A stretch of 64,000 bases of DNA from Roseovarius sp. M141 (GCF_024355225.1 NZ_VCNH01000008.1:2480001-2544000); one strand, 5' to 3'. Counted from the stretch's first letter, positions 48,457 through 58,783 are shown. Made by a program: numbers and translations. Notes: generated from the letters alone by a model not told the origin.

Positions 48457-50001
48457 TCAGTCGCGCCATAGGCTGGGGCTGATCAACGCGATGATCGCCA
48501 ACGTTTCCAGTCGGCCCAGTACCATTGCGGCGCAGATCACCAGCTTGGCTGTGGCGCCCATGAGGTTCAGCGCGATGGGGGCGTCGCCCGCGATCTGGGT
48601 CAGCGGGCCGGTCGTGGACAGCGCTGCGATGGCCAGAATGATGGACTGCTCGAACGTCATCCCCAGCGCCGCCATGATGATGGTGATCAGCGCCAGCGAC
48701 ATCGCGAACAGCATGAAGAAGATCCACGCCACGAACGCACCCTGTCGGCGCATACGCCGACTGCGCGCGCCGGCGCGGCCCACAGATGAAGGATGTACCA
48801 GACGCTCCATCTCGCGCTGGCCATTGAGGTAGAGGGCGTAGACGCGCAGCAGCTTGACCCCGCCTGCCGTGGTGGCGACGCCCCCGCCCATCAGCGCCGC
48901 GCCCATCAGGATCAGCCCCGGAGTGCCCAGGCCCGACCAATTGCGCGCCTGATCCCAATGTGCGCTTTCAAACCCGGTGGTCGACAGGAACGACAGCACA
49001 CTGAACATGCCACCCCAGAGCGCGCTCAGCACCGATGGCAGATCCTCGACCTGCTCGCCCTCCAGCGCGCCCAGCCAATGGCGGAAAAACAGCAGCAGGG
49101 GCACCCCCAGCACGATCACCATGCCAAGTCGGAATTCGGGATCGTTGTGCAGGCCCGGACGCGTGGATGTGACCGTATCCGATGAAAAGGTTAGCCGCGA
49201 CAACGCGAACATCATGAAGAAGAAAATCACCACCTCACCGCCAATGCCCGACCCGGCATTGCCCACCCCGCCGATGGGCGAAATGCCGCTGGTCGCCATG
49301 GTCGACATCGCATGCACCAGCGACACCAGCGGCCGGTCGCCGCCAATAGCCAGAAACAGCCACAGCGCACCCGTCAGCCCGATGTATAGCGGCGCCAGCG
49401 CGCTGGTCACCTGCGCGACGCGGCGGCCTGATCCGGCACGCTGAAAGCGGCCCTGCGCATCCTCGACCTGCCCCGGCTCGGCCGTGGCCGTCACCTCGAA
49501 TCCGCCGAGGTTCAGGGGTGCCAACACAGCCGAGGCGGCGACCCACATCAGCAGCCCGCCCATCCAGCCGACCATGCCACGCCACAGATGCAGGCTGTCC
49601 ACCAGCCGCCCCGGTTTTTCAAACAGGGTCGCGCCGGTGGTGGTGAAGGACGATACCATCTCGAAATAGGCATTGAGAAAGGTTGTCGTGCGCAGCCCCT
49701 CATAGAACGGGATCGCCAAAAATACCGGCAGCGCCGCGAAGGCGAGGCAGAGCGACAGGAGGTTGTCCAGATCGCTGGCCTCACGCCGGGCGTTGCCGCC
49801 CATCGCCAGCGCGATCAGACCGATCAGCACCAGCCCCAGCGCGCCGGTATAGGCAAAACTGCGCGACACGGTGTGTTCGCCTTGCATCAGCGCGTGCAGC
49901 GCCGGCACGAACATCGCCAGCGACGCGATCCCGGCCAGCAGCAGGATCAGCGGCAGGCGGGCCAGCGGTGCGGTCAACGCAATCTGGGTGCGCACGGCCA
50001 T
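48457..50001 (-). CDS. trkH: Potassium uptake channel TrkH
   Basis: 514 residues with four repeated M1-P-M2 units. The selectivity-filter loops are visible as SSFTTTGATLF, MSTMATSGISP, LSTTGFESA and LSTTGPLT. It forms the membrane pore for K+ with the TrkA regulator. Its ATG (50001) comes two bases after the trkA stop, so the two are one transcription unit. In many relatives trkH sits apart; here it is with trkA. Confidence 0.94.
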   Translation of the reverse strand: MAVRTQIALTAPLARLPLILLLAGIASLAMFVPALHALMQGEHTVSRSFAYTGALGLVLIGLIALAMGGNARREASDLDNLLSLCLAFAALPVFLAIPFYEGLRTTTFLNAYFEMVSSFTTTGATLFEKPGRLVDSLHLWRGMVGWMGGLLMWVAASAVLAPLNLGGFEVTATAEPGQVEDAQGRFQRAGSGRRVAQVTSALAPLYIGLTGALWLFLAIGGDRPLVSLVHAMSTMATSGISPIGGVGNAGSGIGGEVVIFFFMMFALSRLTFSSDTVTSTRPGLHNDPEFRLGMVIVLGVPLLLFFRHWLGALEGEQVEDLPSVLSALWGGMFSVLSFLSTTGFESAHWDQARNWSGLGTPGLILMGAALMGGGVATTAGGVKLLRVYALYLNGQREMERLVHPSSVGRAGARSRRMRRQGAFVAWIFFMLFAMSLALITIIMAALGMTFEQSIILAIAALSTTGPLTQIAGDAPIALNLMGATAKLVICAAMVLGRLETLAIIALISPSLWRD

Positions 50002-50003
50002 GC

Positions 50004-51380
50004 CTAGAAAAAGTCGATCGAGACCTGAAGCAGCTGTTCCACCCGCTCCACGTCCGATGCCATGGCAAAGATCACGATCACATCCCCCTCATCGACGCGC
50101 ATGGCGCCGGTGGGTTTCAGGATCGTGTCGCCTTTCTGCACCGCGCCGACCAGCACCCCTTCGGGAAAATCGATGTCGCGGATCATGCTGCCCGCGATCG
50201 AAGAGGTCGACATGACCTGCGCCTCGATCACCTCGGCCTCGGCGTCGCCGATCGAATAGACGCCGCGGACCCGTCCGTGGCGGATATGGCGCAGAATACT
50301 GCTGACGGTGGTGGCGCGCGGGTTGATGTAGGCGTCGACGCCGATCGGCTCCAGCAGCGGTATCAGCGTGGGGTCGTTGATCAGCGCGATGGCAAAGGGG
50401 CAGCCTTCGGATTTGGCGCGCACCGCAGCCAGCAGGTTCGTCTTGTCGTCATCGGTGACGGCGAGCACCGCATCGGCGCGTGATATGCCGGCCTCGTGCA
50501 GGATCGAGCGATTCAACGCATCGCCGTTCAGCACAATGGTACGTTCCAACGCGTCGGCAGCGCGCTCGGCACTGCCGCGATCCCGCTCGATCATCTTGGC
50601 ACGAAGGCCGCGGCCCTTCGCCTCAAGCGCCTTGGCAACGGCGAGGCCGACATTGCCGCCGCCCAGGATCACCACCCGTTCCTGCTTGTGCACCTTCTTG
50701 CCGAACACCTCCAGCGTGCGGGGGATATCCTCGTTCGGGGCAAAGACGTAGCATTCGTCGCCGACAAACAGCTGATCGCCGGCCTCGGGCGCAAACAAAT
50801 GGCCGCCCCGGCGCACCGCGAGCACCACCACCCGCAGCGTCGAGAACAGATCCGACAGCTGGCGCAGCGGCGTGTTGACGACCGGGCAATCCTCGTCCAG
50901 CCGCAGGCCCATCAACTGGGCCTTGCCGCCCATGAACGTCTCGGTATCAAAGGCGGCAGGCACGGCGAGGCGTTGCAGCGCGGCCTCGGCCACCTCCTTT
51001 TCGGGGCTGATAACCACGTCGATGGGCATGTGGTCGCGCCGGTAAAGATCGGAATAGATCGCATCCAGATAGGACTGGCTGCGCAGGCGCGCGATCTTGC
51101 GCGAGATGGCAAAGACCGAATGCGCGACCTGGCAGGTGACCATGTTCACCTCGTCCGAATGGGTCGCGGCGATGATCATGTCGGCGTCGCGCGCGCCGGC
51201 ACGATCCAGAACATCGGGATAGCTGGCAAAGCCGTGCAGGCCCTGCACGTCAAGCGTATCGGTGGCGCGGCGCACCAGATCGGGATTATTGTCGACCACC
51301 GTGACGTCGTTCTTTTCGCCCGACAGGTGGCGTGCAATCTGCCAACCAACCTGGCCCGCGCCGCAAATGATGACCTTCAT
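50004..51380 (-). CDS. trkA: Trk potassium system regulator TrkA
   Basis: 458 residues with two RCK units. Each has a Rossmann nucleotide motif (CGAGQVGWQIA at residues 5-15; LGGGNVGLAVAKA near 240) followed by a TrkA-C domain. It binds NAD(H)/ATP and gates TrkH. Placed after ntrX and before trkH, the order common in alphaproteobacteria. Confidence 0.95.
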   Translation of the reverse strand: MKVIICGAGQVGWQIARHLSGEKNDVTVVDNNPDLVRRATDTLDVQGLHGFASYPDVLDRAGARDADMIIAATHSDEVNMVTCQVAHSVFAISRKIARLRSQSYLDAIYSDLYRRDHMPIDVVISPEKEVAEAALQRLAVPAAFDTETFMGGKAQLMGLRLDEDCPVVNTPLRQLSDLFSTLRVVVLAVRRGGHLFAPEAGDQLFVGDECYVFAPNEDIPRTLEVFGKKVHKQERVVILGGGNVGLAVAKALEAKGRGLRAKMIERDRGSAERAADALERTIVLNGDALNRSILHEAGISRADAVLAVTDDDKTNLLAAVRAKSEGCPFAIALINDPTLIPLLEPIGVDAYINPRATTVSSILRHIRHGRVRGVYSIGDAEAEVIEAQVMSTSSIAGSMIRDIDFPEGVLVGAVQKGDTILKPTGAMRVDEGDVIVIFAMASDVERVEQLLQVSIDFF

Positions 51381-51501
51381 GGCGTGCCTTTCAAAGCTGC
51401 TGCATTGATGTGCCTGACAAACACCGGGCGGTCAAATGGTCTGATGGTAGGTGGGTACGTGAGCGCCGCCGACCGGCCTGCGTCCCCGCCCGCCGCGCCG
51501 A

Positions 51502-52884
51502 TCACCCTGCCCGTGCGGGCGTTTTCCCGGATGTCGCAACCCCCAGCGATTTCAGCTTGCGGTGCAGCGCACTGCGCTCCATTCCGACAAATTCGGCGGT
51601 GCGACTGATATTGCCGCCATAGCGGTTGATCTGAGTCAGCAGATACTCGCGCTCGAACGCCTCGCGCGCCTCGCGCAGGGGCATCGTGGCCAGCGATCCC
51701 GACAGCACCACGCGCCCGTCGCCCGAGGCCCTGTCTGCCTCGTCAGGCAGTTCGCGCGCCTCGATCTCGCCCGCGCCATCCCCCAGGATCAGCACCCGTT
51801 CGATCAGGTTGCGCAGCTGGCGCACATTGCCCGGCCACGCCATCGTCTGAAGCTGGGCGCGCGCCTCGCTGCCGATCGCGCGCTGCGGCAGGCCCTGGGC
51901 CTTGTTCAGCATGTCGATGAAATACTCGGCCAGCAGCGGGATATCGTCGCGCCGCTCCTCCAGCGAGGGCACGGAGATCGGCACAACATTCAGGCGGTGA
52001 TACAGCTCGCGGCGGAACCGGCCTTCGGCGATTTCCTGCTCCAGATCGCGCGAGGTGGAGGATATGACGCGCAGATCCACCTGCACCTTGTTTGATCCGC
52101 CAACACGCAGAAACTGCTGATCGACCAGCACGCGCAGAATCTTGCCTTGGGTCCCCTGCGGCATGTCCGCGACCTCGTCAAAGTAGATCACGCCGCCGTC
52201 GGCTTCTTCCAGCAGGCCCGGCTCCACGCCCTTTTCCTTGCTCTCGCGACCGAACAGCACCTCTTCCATGCGCTCCGCGTCAATGGACGCGCAGCCGACG
52301 GTGACGAATGGTGCAGCGGCGCGGTTCGAATTGACGTGGATATACCGCGCCGCCAGTTCCTTGCCGCTGCCTGCGGGGCCCGACAGCATCACCCGCCCGT
52401 TCGAGCGCGTGACCTTGTCGAGCTGCCCCAGCAGCGCGCGAAACAGGGCGCTTTCCCCCAGCATTTCGGCGGGCGTCGTCTCGCGCCGCTTGAGGCTGGT
52501 GTTTTCACGGCGCAGGCGGCTGGTTTCCATTCCGCGCCGGATGACCACCATCAACTGGTCGATATTGAAAGGCTTTTCGATGAAGTCATACGCGCCCTGC
52601 TTGATCGCGGCGACGGCGATTTCAATGTTGCCATGCCCCGAGATGATAACCACCGGCACCTCGGGATAGTCGCGTTTGACCGCCTTGAGGATATCGATGC
52701 CATCCATATTGCTGTCTTTCAGCCAGATATCGAGGATCAGCAGCGCCGGCGGGTCGGCCGCTATGGCGGCCATGGCACCGTCAGAATTACCGGCCATCCG
52801 CGTCTTGTACCCCTCGTCGCCCAGAATATCCGAGATCAACTCGCGAATGTCGCGCTCGTCGTCCACAATCAGAATATCGCTCAT
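51502..52884 (-). CDS. ntrX: Response regulator NtrX
   Basis: 460 residues. Receiver domain with phospho-acceptor Asp52 (LLILDIWLKD) and Lys in IEKPFN; AAA+ domain with Walker A GPAGSGKE and Walker B VIYFDEVADMP; C-terminal Fis-type helix-turn-helix (GNISRTAEFVGMERSALHRKLKSLG). The GAFTGA loop for sigma-54 is absent (the region reads LFGRESKEKGVEPG), as is general in NtrX. It regulates nitrogen, envelope and respiratory genes with NtrY, whose gene overlaps by four bases. Confidence 0.95.
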   Translation of the reverse strand: MSDILIVDDERDIRELISDILGDEGYKTRMAGNSDGAMAAIAADPPALLILDIWLKDSNMDGIDILKAVKRDYPEVPVVIISGHGNIEIAVAAIKQGAYDFIEKPFNIDQLMVVIRRGMETSRLRRENTSLKRRETTPAEMLGESALFRALLGQLDKVTRSNGRVMLSGPAGSGKELAARYIHVNSNRAAAPFVTVGCASIDAERMEEVLFGRESKEKGVEPGLLEEADGGVIYFDEVADMPQGTQGKILRVLVDQQFLRVGGSNKVQVDLRVISSTSRDLEQEIAEGRFRRELYHRLNVVPISVPSLEERRDDIPLLAEYFIDMLNKAQGLPQRAIGSEARAQLQTMAWPGNVRQLRNLIERVLILGDGAGEIEARELPDEADRASGDGRVVLSGSLATMPLREAREAFEREYLLTQINRYGGNISRTAEFVGMERSALHRKLKSLGVATSGKTPARAG

Positions 52885-55160
52885 ACCTGTGCTCCCGTCG
52901 CCTTGTCGGCGTCTTCTTGGTCAATATTTATGGCAGTCAGATCCAGCCGGATCACGGCCATCGCGCCCATATGCGCGCCCTCGTCAAAGGGGTCGGCAGG
53001 GGTCAGCGCCAACGTGCCGCCATGCTCTTCGATGATTTTCTTGACGATCGGCAGACCCAGCCCGGTGCCCTTGTCGCGCGTCGTAACATAGGGCTCAAAC
53101 AGACGCGAGCGGTCCTCGGGCAGGCCGATGCCATTGTCGGCGATGCGCAGTTCGGCGCGCCCGTCCGTGAACTGGCTGGACACCCGGATCGTGGGCTGGA
53201 ACCCTTCGGGCGCAAGGCCCTTTTCCAGAAGGGTTTCAGTGGCTTCGCCTGCGTTCTTGATAAGGTTCGTCAGCGCCTGAGAGATCATCGTCGCGTCCAC
53301 ATCAGCCCAGAGCGGGGCGTCGTCCAGGTCGGCCTCAATGCGCACATCGGGCTGACCGGCCTCCTGCAGCAGTACCGCCTCGCGCACCAGGCGCGTCAGG
53401 CTTTCGGGCTTGCGCTGCGGTTCGGGCATGCGGGCAAATTTCGAAAATTCATCGACGATGCGCCGCAGATCGTCGGTCTGGCGCACGATCACATTGGTCA
53501 GCTGCGTCAGATCGGCGGCGTCCTTTTCACCCAGCAGCTTGGAGAACTTGCGCTGTGTGCGCTCGGCCGACAGCTTGATCGGGGTCAGCGGGTTCTTGAT
53601 TTCATGTGCGATGCGCTGCGCGACGTCACCCCATGCCGCCATGCGCTGCGCCGATACCAGATCGGTTACATCGTCAAAGGCCACGACATACCCCTCACGC
53701 CTTCCGCTATCTGTTCGGCGGGTCGACATCCGCACCAGCAGGCTCTCCTGATCGCCGCCGCGCGTGACGCGAATCTCGTCCTGAACAAAACCGCCGGCGC
53801 TTTTGCGCAGACGATTGAACAGCCCGGCAAATTCGGGGACGGCGACGATAAGGTCAACCGACTGGCGGTCCTCCTGCCAGTCCAGCAGCTTTTCGGCGGC
53901 GCGGTTCACAAAGGCGATGCGCCCCTTCGCATCAAGCCCGACAACCCCCGACGACACCGACCCCAGCACCGAATCAAACAGGCGGCGGCGGCGCTCGATC
54001 TGTTCGGTGTTCGACAGCAGGGCAGCACGCTGCCCCTTCAGCTGGCGGGTCATCTGGTTGAAAAACGTGCTGAGCTGCGCGATCTCGTCGTCGCCTTCCT
54101 CCTCGCGGACCTGCACATCCAGATCGCCCGCACCGATGCGCTGCGCGGCGCTGGTCAGGCGCCCCACCGGGCGCGCAAGGCGTTCGGCAAACCACAGGCC
54201 CAGCCATACGGCGGCAAGGATCAGGATGACGGCAAAGCCCAGGTACAGCAGGCCGAATTCAAACAGGACGCGGCCCCGTTCGCTTTCACGTTGCTGATAG
54301 AAATTGGCGGTTTCCTTGGTCTCGTCCAGCAGGGACAGGATGTCACCATCCACGTTGCGCGTCACATAGAGCAACCGATCGGCAAAGCCCTCCAGCGGGA
54401 TCAGGGCGCGAAATTCGTTGTTGTCCCAATCCTGAATGATCAGCAGACCGTCGCTGCGCGCATCGGCGATCTGCGCAGGCGTCGGCTCCTCATAATCGAA
54501 CAGATACGAGCTTTCTCCGCGCGCACGGATTTCGCCGGAGCTGTCGATCACGAAGGCCTCGCGCAGGCCACGCTGGATTTCGCGCTGGCCTTCGGTCAAG
54601 ACCTGCCGGATGTCGCCATCATCCATGAACACGCTGCGTTGCTTGACCGCTTCCAGAAACTGCGCCACCGCACGCGCGTCAATCACCAGATCGCGGCGAT
54701 GCTCTTCCTCATAGGCCTCGGCGGCGGCGACCGAATTGCTGACGACGCGCCCGACGCGGTCGGAAAACCACGCCTCAAGCCCCATATTGACCGACAGCGT
54801 CGCAAAAACTGCGACGGTGATGGTCGGCAGCAGCGCCATGATCGCAAATACGCCCGTCAGCCGCAGGTGCAGCCGCGATCCGGCCGACCGTGACCTGCGC
54901 GCCGAGATCATTTGAACGACGCGCTGCATCACCAGCGCGGCCACGGCGATGACATAGACCAGATCGCACAGCAGGACGAGCCGCAGCACGTCCGACTGCG
55001 CCCCCTGATCCAGCGGCCCCATGACGAGGAATGTCACCAGTGCCAGCACCGGACCCAGCACGACCAGCCCGAAGGTGGCAAAGTTCTGAAACCGCTTCGC
55101 GCGACGCAGGCGCAAAATGCGCTCCCAGCCCGCTGTGCGTGTCCTTGCGGCCACTGACAT
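52881..55160 (-). CDS. ntrY: Sensor kinase NtrY
   Basis: 759 residues from ATG 55160. Two N-terminal helices plus further membrane segments (about 20-125 and near 300), a periplasmic sensor region, HAMP (RPVGRLTSAAQRIGAGDLDVQV), PAS, then HisKA with phospho-acceptor His in RIAHEIKNPLTPIKLSAER and the ATPase domain (NLIKNAGEA, DNGIGLPED, GTGLGLPIV). Phosphorylates NtrX. Separated from ntrC by 93 bases, so a separate promoter is possible. Confidence 0.95.
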   Translation of the reverse strand: MSVAARTRTAGWERILRLRRAKRFQNFATFGLVVLGPVLALVTFLVMGPLDQGAQSDVLRLVLLCDLVYVIAVAALVMQRVVQMISARRSRSAGSRLHLRLTGVFAIMALLPTITVAVFATLSVNMGLEAWFSDRVGRVVSNSVAAAEAYEEEHRRDLVIDARAVAQFLEAVKQRSVFMDDGDIRQVLTEGQREIQRGLREAFVIDSSGEIRARGESSYLFDYEEPTPAQIADARSDGLLIIQDWDNNEFRALIPLEGFADRLLYVTRNVDGDILSLLDETKETANFYQQRESERGRVLFEFGLLYLGFAVILILAAVWLGLWFAERLARPVGRLTSAAQRIGAGDLDVQVREEEGDDEIAQLSTFFNQMTRQLKGQRAALLSNTEQIERRRRLFDSVLGSVSSGVVGLDAKGRIAFVNRAAEKLLDWQEDRQSVDLIVAVPEFAGLFNRLRKSAGGFVQDEIRVTRGGDQESLLVRMSTRRTDSGRREGYVVAFDDVTDLVSAQRMAAWGDVAQRIAHEIKNPLTPIKLSAERTQRKFSKLLGEKDAADLTQLTNVIVRQTDDLRRIVDEFSKFARMPEPQRKPESLTRLVREAVLLQEAGQPDVRIEADLDDAPLWADVDATMISQALTNLIKNAGEATETLLEKGLAPEGFQPTIRVSSQFTDGRAELRIADNGIGLPEDRSRLFEPYVTTRDKGTGLGLPIVKKIIEEHGGTLALTPADPFDEGAHMGAMAVIRLDLTAINIDQEDADKATGAQV

Positions 55161-55253
55161 CCCCCAACGCCTTGGCGCGACTGGCTGCGCGCCCACAATA
55201 TTCTGTGCCCCTATCAGGGCAATGCCCCAAAACGCCACAGGTCTGTTGCGCTT

Positions 55254-56612
55254 TTACATCAACTTGCCGCGACGTGTCACCTCAATATCCAGCGTCGTCA
55301 ATTTTTTGCGCAAGGTATTCCGGTTGATCCCCAGAAGAGCCGCGCAGCGCGCCTGATTTCCGGCGACCGAGTCCAGCGCAATGCGCAGCAGCGGCGCCTC
55401 GAATTCGGTCAGCAGCCGGTGATACAGCCCATCGGGCGGCAGATCCTGCCCATGCAGGTCGAAATACCGCTGCACATGCTGCGCCACCGCATCGGGAAGC
55501 GTGTCGGAGGCCGGGATCGCCCGGTCGGGCACACGGGCCGATTGCAGCGCCGCTGCCGCCTCGGATGCGGGCACCAGCGGCGCGCGGCCCGCCCATGCCA
55601 TCCGCTCGGCAGTATGGCGCAGTTCGCGCACATTGCCGGGCCAGTCATGCGCGCGCAGAATGTCCAGCGCGTCGGGGCTCAGCCGACGGGGCGGCGCGCC
55701 CGCCTCTTCGGCCAGATAGAGGAAATGAGTGGCAAGCAGCGCCACATCCTCGCGCCGCGCGCGCAGCGGCGGCACGTCGATCACCGCGCCTACCAGACGA
55801 TAGTAGAGATCGGCGCGCAATTCATGCCCGCCCTGCCCGGGCTGCGCAGTGGCGATCACGCGGGGACGCGCGCCGGTCTGCTGCGCGGCAACGGCATCAA
55901 CCAGATAGAGCGCACGCGCCTGCGTCGCGCCGTCCATGTCGTGCAACCCGTCCAGCAGGATCGTACCCGCCCCGGCCTGTGCCAGAATCGCGGCTGGCGC
56001 GCCGTCCTGCGCCAGATCACCCGGCGCCACGATAACGAAAGGCTGCGCCTGGCGCGCCGATAGGTCATGAACCGCCCGCGCAATCATTGATTTTCCGGCG
56101 CCCTGCTCGCCCGCGATCCAGACCGGCAAATCTGACTGGACGACCTGCGCCAGCACCCGAAACAATGCCTGCATCGGAGCGCTTTGTCCCACCAGAGGCA
56201 GATCGGTCTGTTGCACTTGCGCCGATGGCCGGTCGGCTTGCGCCGCGCGGCGGCTGTCCAGCGCGCGGGCCGTGCGCGCCATCAAATCGGGCAGATCAAA
56301 CGGCTTGGGCAGGTAATCCCACGCCTCGGCCTCGGCGGCACGGATGGCGGTCATCACCGTGCTGCGGGCCGAGATCACGATTACCGGCAGGCCGGGCCGG
56401 TCGCGCGCGATTTTCGGCAGCATCTCCAGCCCGTTCCCATCGGGCATCATCACATCGGTGATCACCGCATCGCCCAGCCCCTCGCCGATCCAGCGCATCA
56501 GCGTCGTCAGGCTGGACGTGGCATGCACCTTGCATCCCGCCCGCGTCAGCGCCTGCGTCAGAACCGTGCGAATGCTGCGGTCGTCATCGGCGACCAGAAC
56601 CGTACCGTCCAT
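55254..56612 (-). CDS. ntrC: Nitrogen regulator NtrC, Rhodobacter type
   Basis: 452 residues. Receiver domain with Asp53 and Lys103; AAA+ domain with Walker A GEQGAGKS (168-175) but no GAFTGA loop, the region between FVIVAPGD and GTILLDGLHDM being short. The Walker B reads LLDGLHDM, with Gly222 where the catalytic Glu normally is. Rhodobacter capsulatus NtrC likewise lacks GAFTGA and activates the housekeeping sigma-70 polymerase. The C-terminal Fis-type DNA-binding domain (GNQARCAALLGINRNTLRKKLTTLD) is intact. Confidence 0.95.
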   Translation of the reverse strand: MDGTVLVADDDRSIRTVLTQALTRAGCKVHATSSLTTLMRWIGEGLGDAVITDVMMPDGNGLEMLPKIARDRPGLPVIVISARSTVMTAIRAAEAEAWDYLPKPFDLPDLMARTARALDSRRAAQADRPSAQVQQTDLPLVGQSAPMQALFRVLAQVVQSDLPVWIAGEQGAGKSMIARAVHDLSARQAQPFVIVAPGDLAQDGAPAAILAQAGAGTILLDGLHDMDGATQARALYLVDAVAAQQTGARPRVIATAQPGQGGHELRADLYYRLVGAVIDVPPLRARREDVALLATHFLYLAEEAGAPPRRLSPDALDILRAHDWPGNVRELRHTAERMAWAGRAPLVPASEAAAALQSARVPDRAIPASDTLPDAVAQHVQRYFDLHGQDLPPDGLYHRLLTEFEAPLLRIALDSVAGNQARCAALLGINRNTLRKKLTTLDIEVTRRGKLM

Positions 56613-57703
56613 CAGCGCGCCTCCGCAGCGGTGGCCAACGGCAGCGACAAACGGAACACGGTGTGCCCCGACCGCGAAGCGACAGCAATCCAGCCGCCAT
56701 GATCGGCCATGATGCGCGCCGCAATCGCAAGGCCCAGCCCGGTGCCATTCTCGCGGCCCGACACGAACGGCTCGAACAGGGCATCGCGCACGGTATCCGG
56801 CACGCCGGGGCCGTCATCGACCACCTCGATCTGCAACGGCAGCCGCGCCCCGGCGCCGCCATCGCCGCGCAGATGCGCGCCATGCTCGAACCAACTGCGC
56901 AGGCGGATGGTACCACCCTGCGGGCCTGCTGCCTCGGCCGCGTTTTTCATCAGATTCTGCAGTACCTGTTGCAACATATCAGGGTCACCCAGCGCCTCGG
57001 GCAGCGACGGATCGTACTCCTCGATGATGCGCATGTCGGACGCAAAGCCCAGCTGCGCGCTGCGCCGGGCGCGCGCCAGAACGTCGTGGATGTTGATCGC
57101 GCGCAGATCGGGGCGCGCAGGGTTTCCGAACCGCTCGACCTGATCCAGCAGCGCTGCGATCCGTCGGCTTTCGCTGACGATCAGATCGGTCAGCTCGCGG
57201 TCCGCAGCGCCCAGTGTCGTCGACAGCAGCTGCGCCGCGCCGGTGATGCCGGCCAGTGGATTCTTGATCTCATGCGCCAGCATTTCGGTCATGCCGATGG
57301 CCGTGCGCGTGGCAATGCGGGCCGACGCGTCCTGCATCATCTGGCCGGCCATCTCGCGCGGGGTGACGACGACCAGCGTGGCGTCCTCATCACTCCCCAG
57401 AGGGGCGATGGACAGGCTGCACCGCACGGGCGCGTGCCGCCCGGCGCCGATATCGACATCGTTGATAAAAAGCGGCGCACCGCTGGCACGGGCGCGCCGC
57501 AGCGCCGCATCGGGCGGCGCACCCACGCGCAGCAGATCCCACAGGCCCATGGATTGCGCAGCGCGCGCCGACACGTTCAGAAACCCCTCCGCCGCCGGAT
57601 TTATCCGCGTCACGCATCCTGCACGATCCAGCACCAGCGCGGGCAGCGGCAGCGCGCCCCAGACCGCGCGATCCAGCCCGCTATCGCCGCCCGGCCCGCT
57701 CAT
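56612..57703 (-). CDS. ntrB: Nitrogen sensor kinase NtrB
   Basis: 363 residues from ATG 57703, set by an ATGA overlap with dusB. A PAS domain (about 15-120) is followed by HisKA with the phospho-acceptor His in MLAHEIKNPLAGITGAAQLL and an ATPase domain (NLMKNAAEAAG, DDGPGVPD, GTGLGLAIA). Soluble kinase/phosphatase for NtrC, controlled by PII. Its last base is the first of ntrC (TGATG). Confidence 0.95.
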   Translation of the reverse strand: MSGPGGDSGLDRAVWGALPLPALVLDRAGCVTRINPAAEGFLNVSARAAQSMGLWDLLRVGAPPDAALRRARASGAPLFINDVDIGAGRHAPVRCSLSIAPLGSDEDATLVVVTPREMAGQMMQDASARIATRTAIGMTEMLAHEIKNPLAGITGAAQLLSTTLGAADRELTDLIVSESRRIAALLDQVERFGNPARPDLRAINIHDVLARARRSAQLGFASDMRIIEEYDPSLPEALGDPDMLQQVLQNLMKNAAEAAGPQGGTIRLRSWFEHGAHLRGDGGAGARLPLQIEVVDDGPGVPDTVRDALFEPFVSGRENGTGLGLAIAARIMADHGGWIAVASRSGHTVFRLSLPLATAAEAR

Positions 57704-58689
57704 GCTGCAAGCGTCGATTGCGAGCAGACCGCGTCCGGCAGCAGGTGCAGGACCTCCGCCGGCTGTGCTGCGGTCAAAACCCGGCGCCGCACCCCCGGAT
57801 CGCTGGCCTCCAGATACCAGCCCAGATGCTTTCGCGCGACGCGCACGCCCACGGTGGTGCCGTAAAAGCCCAGCATCGCCTCGTAATGTGCGCCGATCAT
57901 ATCGACCAGCACTGCGCCCTCCGGCACATCCGGCGCAGCCACGCCATAGAGGCGATGCGCCACCTCGGCCAGCGCCCATGGCCGCCCCTGCGCGCCCCGC
58001 CCGATCATCACGCCGTCGGCGCCCGATAGCGCCAGCGCGCGGCGTGCACTGGCTGAATCCGTGATGTCACCATTGGCAATGACGGGGATGCGCACGACCT
58101 CCTTGACCGCCGCTATGGCGGACCAATCGGCGCTGCCCTTGTAGAACTGACAGCGCGTGCGCCCGTGAATTGTGACCATGCGGATGCCGACCGCCTCAGC
58201 TCGGCGGGCGATATCGGGCGCGTTGCGCAGCGCATCGTCCCATCCCAGCCGCATTTTCAACGTCACAGGCACGGAAACGGCAGTCACGACAGCCTCGATC
58301 AGGCGCAGCGCATGGTCGGGGTCGCGCATCAGTGCCGATCCGGCGGCGCCCGATCCGCGCGCGCGCGTCACCTTTTTCGCAGGGCAACCCATGTTGATGT
58401 CGATGATGCGCGCGCCATTCGCCTCGGCGATGCGGGCGGCCTCGGCCATCCAATGCGCCTCGCAGCCGGCCAGTTGTACTGCCGTTGCCGCGGCACCGAA
58501 TCCCAGCTCGGCCTTGTCGCGCATGGCAGGCTTTGCCTCGACCATTTCCTGGCTGGCGATCATTTCGCTAACCACAAGGCCCGCGCCAAACCGGGACACC
58601 AGATTGCGAAATGGCAAATCGGTGACACCCGCCAAGGGCGCCAGAAGGACGGACGACGATAGCGGTTCATCGGTCAAAGACAGGGGCAT
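57700..58689 (-). CDS. dusB: tRNA-dihydrouridine synthase (NifR3)
   Basis: 329 residues, an FMN TIM-barrel. The family motifs APLAGVTDLPFR (near 17-28), NMGCPAKKVTRARGSGAAGSALM with catalytic Cys, KMRLGWDD and IHGRTRCQFYKGSADW are present. It reduces uridines in the tRNA D-loop; the name nifR3 comes from its position before ntrBC in Rhodobacter, reproduced here. Divergent from ispDF across 94 bases. Confidence 0.96.
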   Translation of the reverse strand: MPLSLTDEPLSSSVLLAPLAGVTDLPFRNLVSRFGAGLVVSEMIASQEMVEAKPAMRDKAELGFGAAATAVQLAGCEAHWMAEAARIAEANGARIIDINMGCPAKKVTRARGSGAAGSALMRDPDHALRLIEAVVTAVSVPVTLKMRLGWDDALRNAPDIARRAEAVGIRMVTIHGRTRCQFYKGSADWSAIAAVKEVVRIPVIANGDITDSASARRALALSGADGVMIGRGAQGRPWALAEVAHRLYGVAAPDVPEGAVLVDMIGAHYEAMLGFYGTTVGVRVARKHLGWYLEASDPGVRRRVLTAAQPAEVLHLLPDAVCSQSTLAA

Positions 58690-58783
58690 GGGTCGGTTCC
58701 TAAATCCACGCGATCCTTCTATCCGCCAAGCTGCGTGCGCGCAATGAATTGCGGGGCGCCACGCGCCGCGCTAGGCTGCACCC

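Noticed and set aside
52917..54893. Long plus-strand open frame (658 codons) opposite ntrY
   Set aside because: ntrY is complete with all kinase motifs on the other strand; the plus frame has no domain features.
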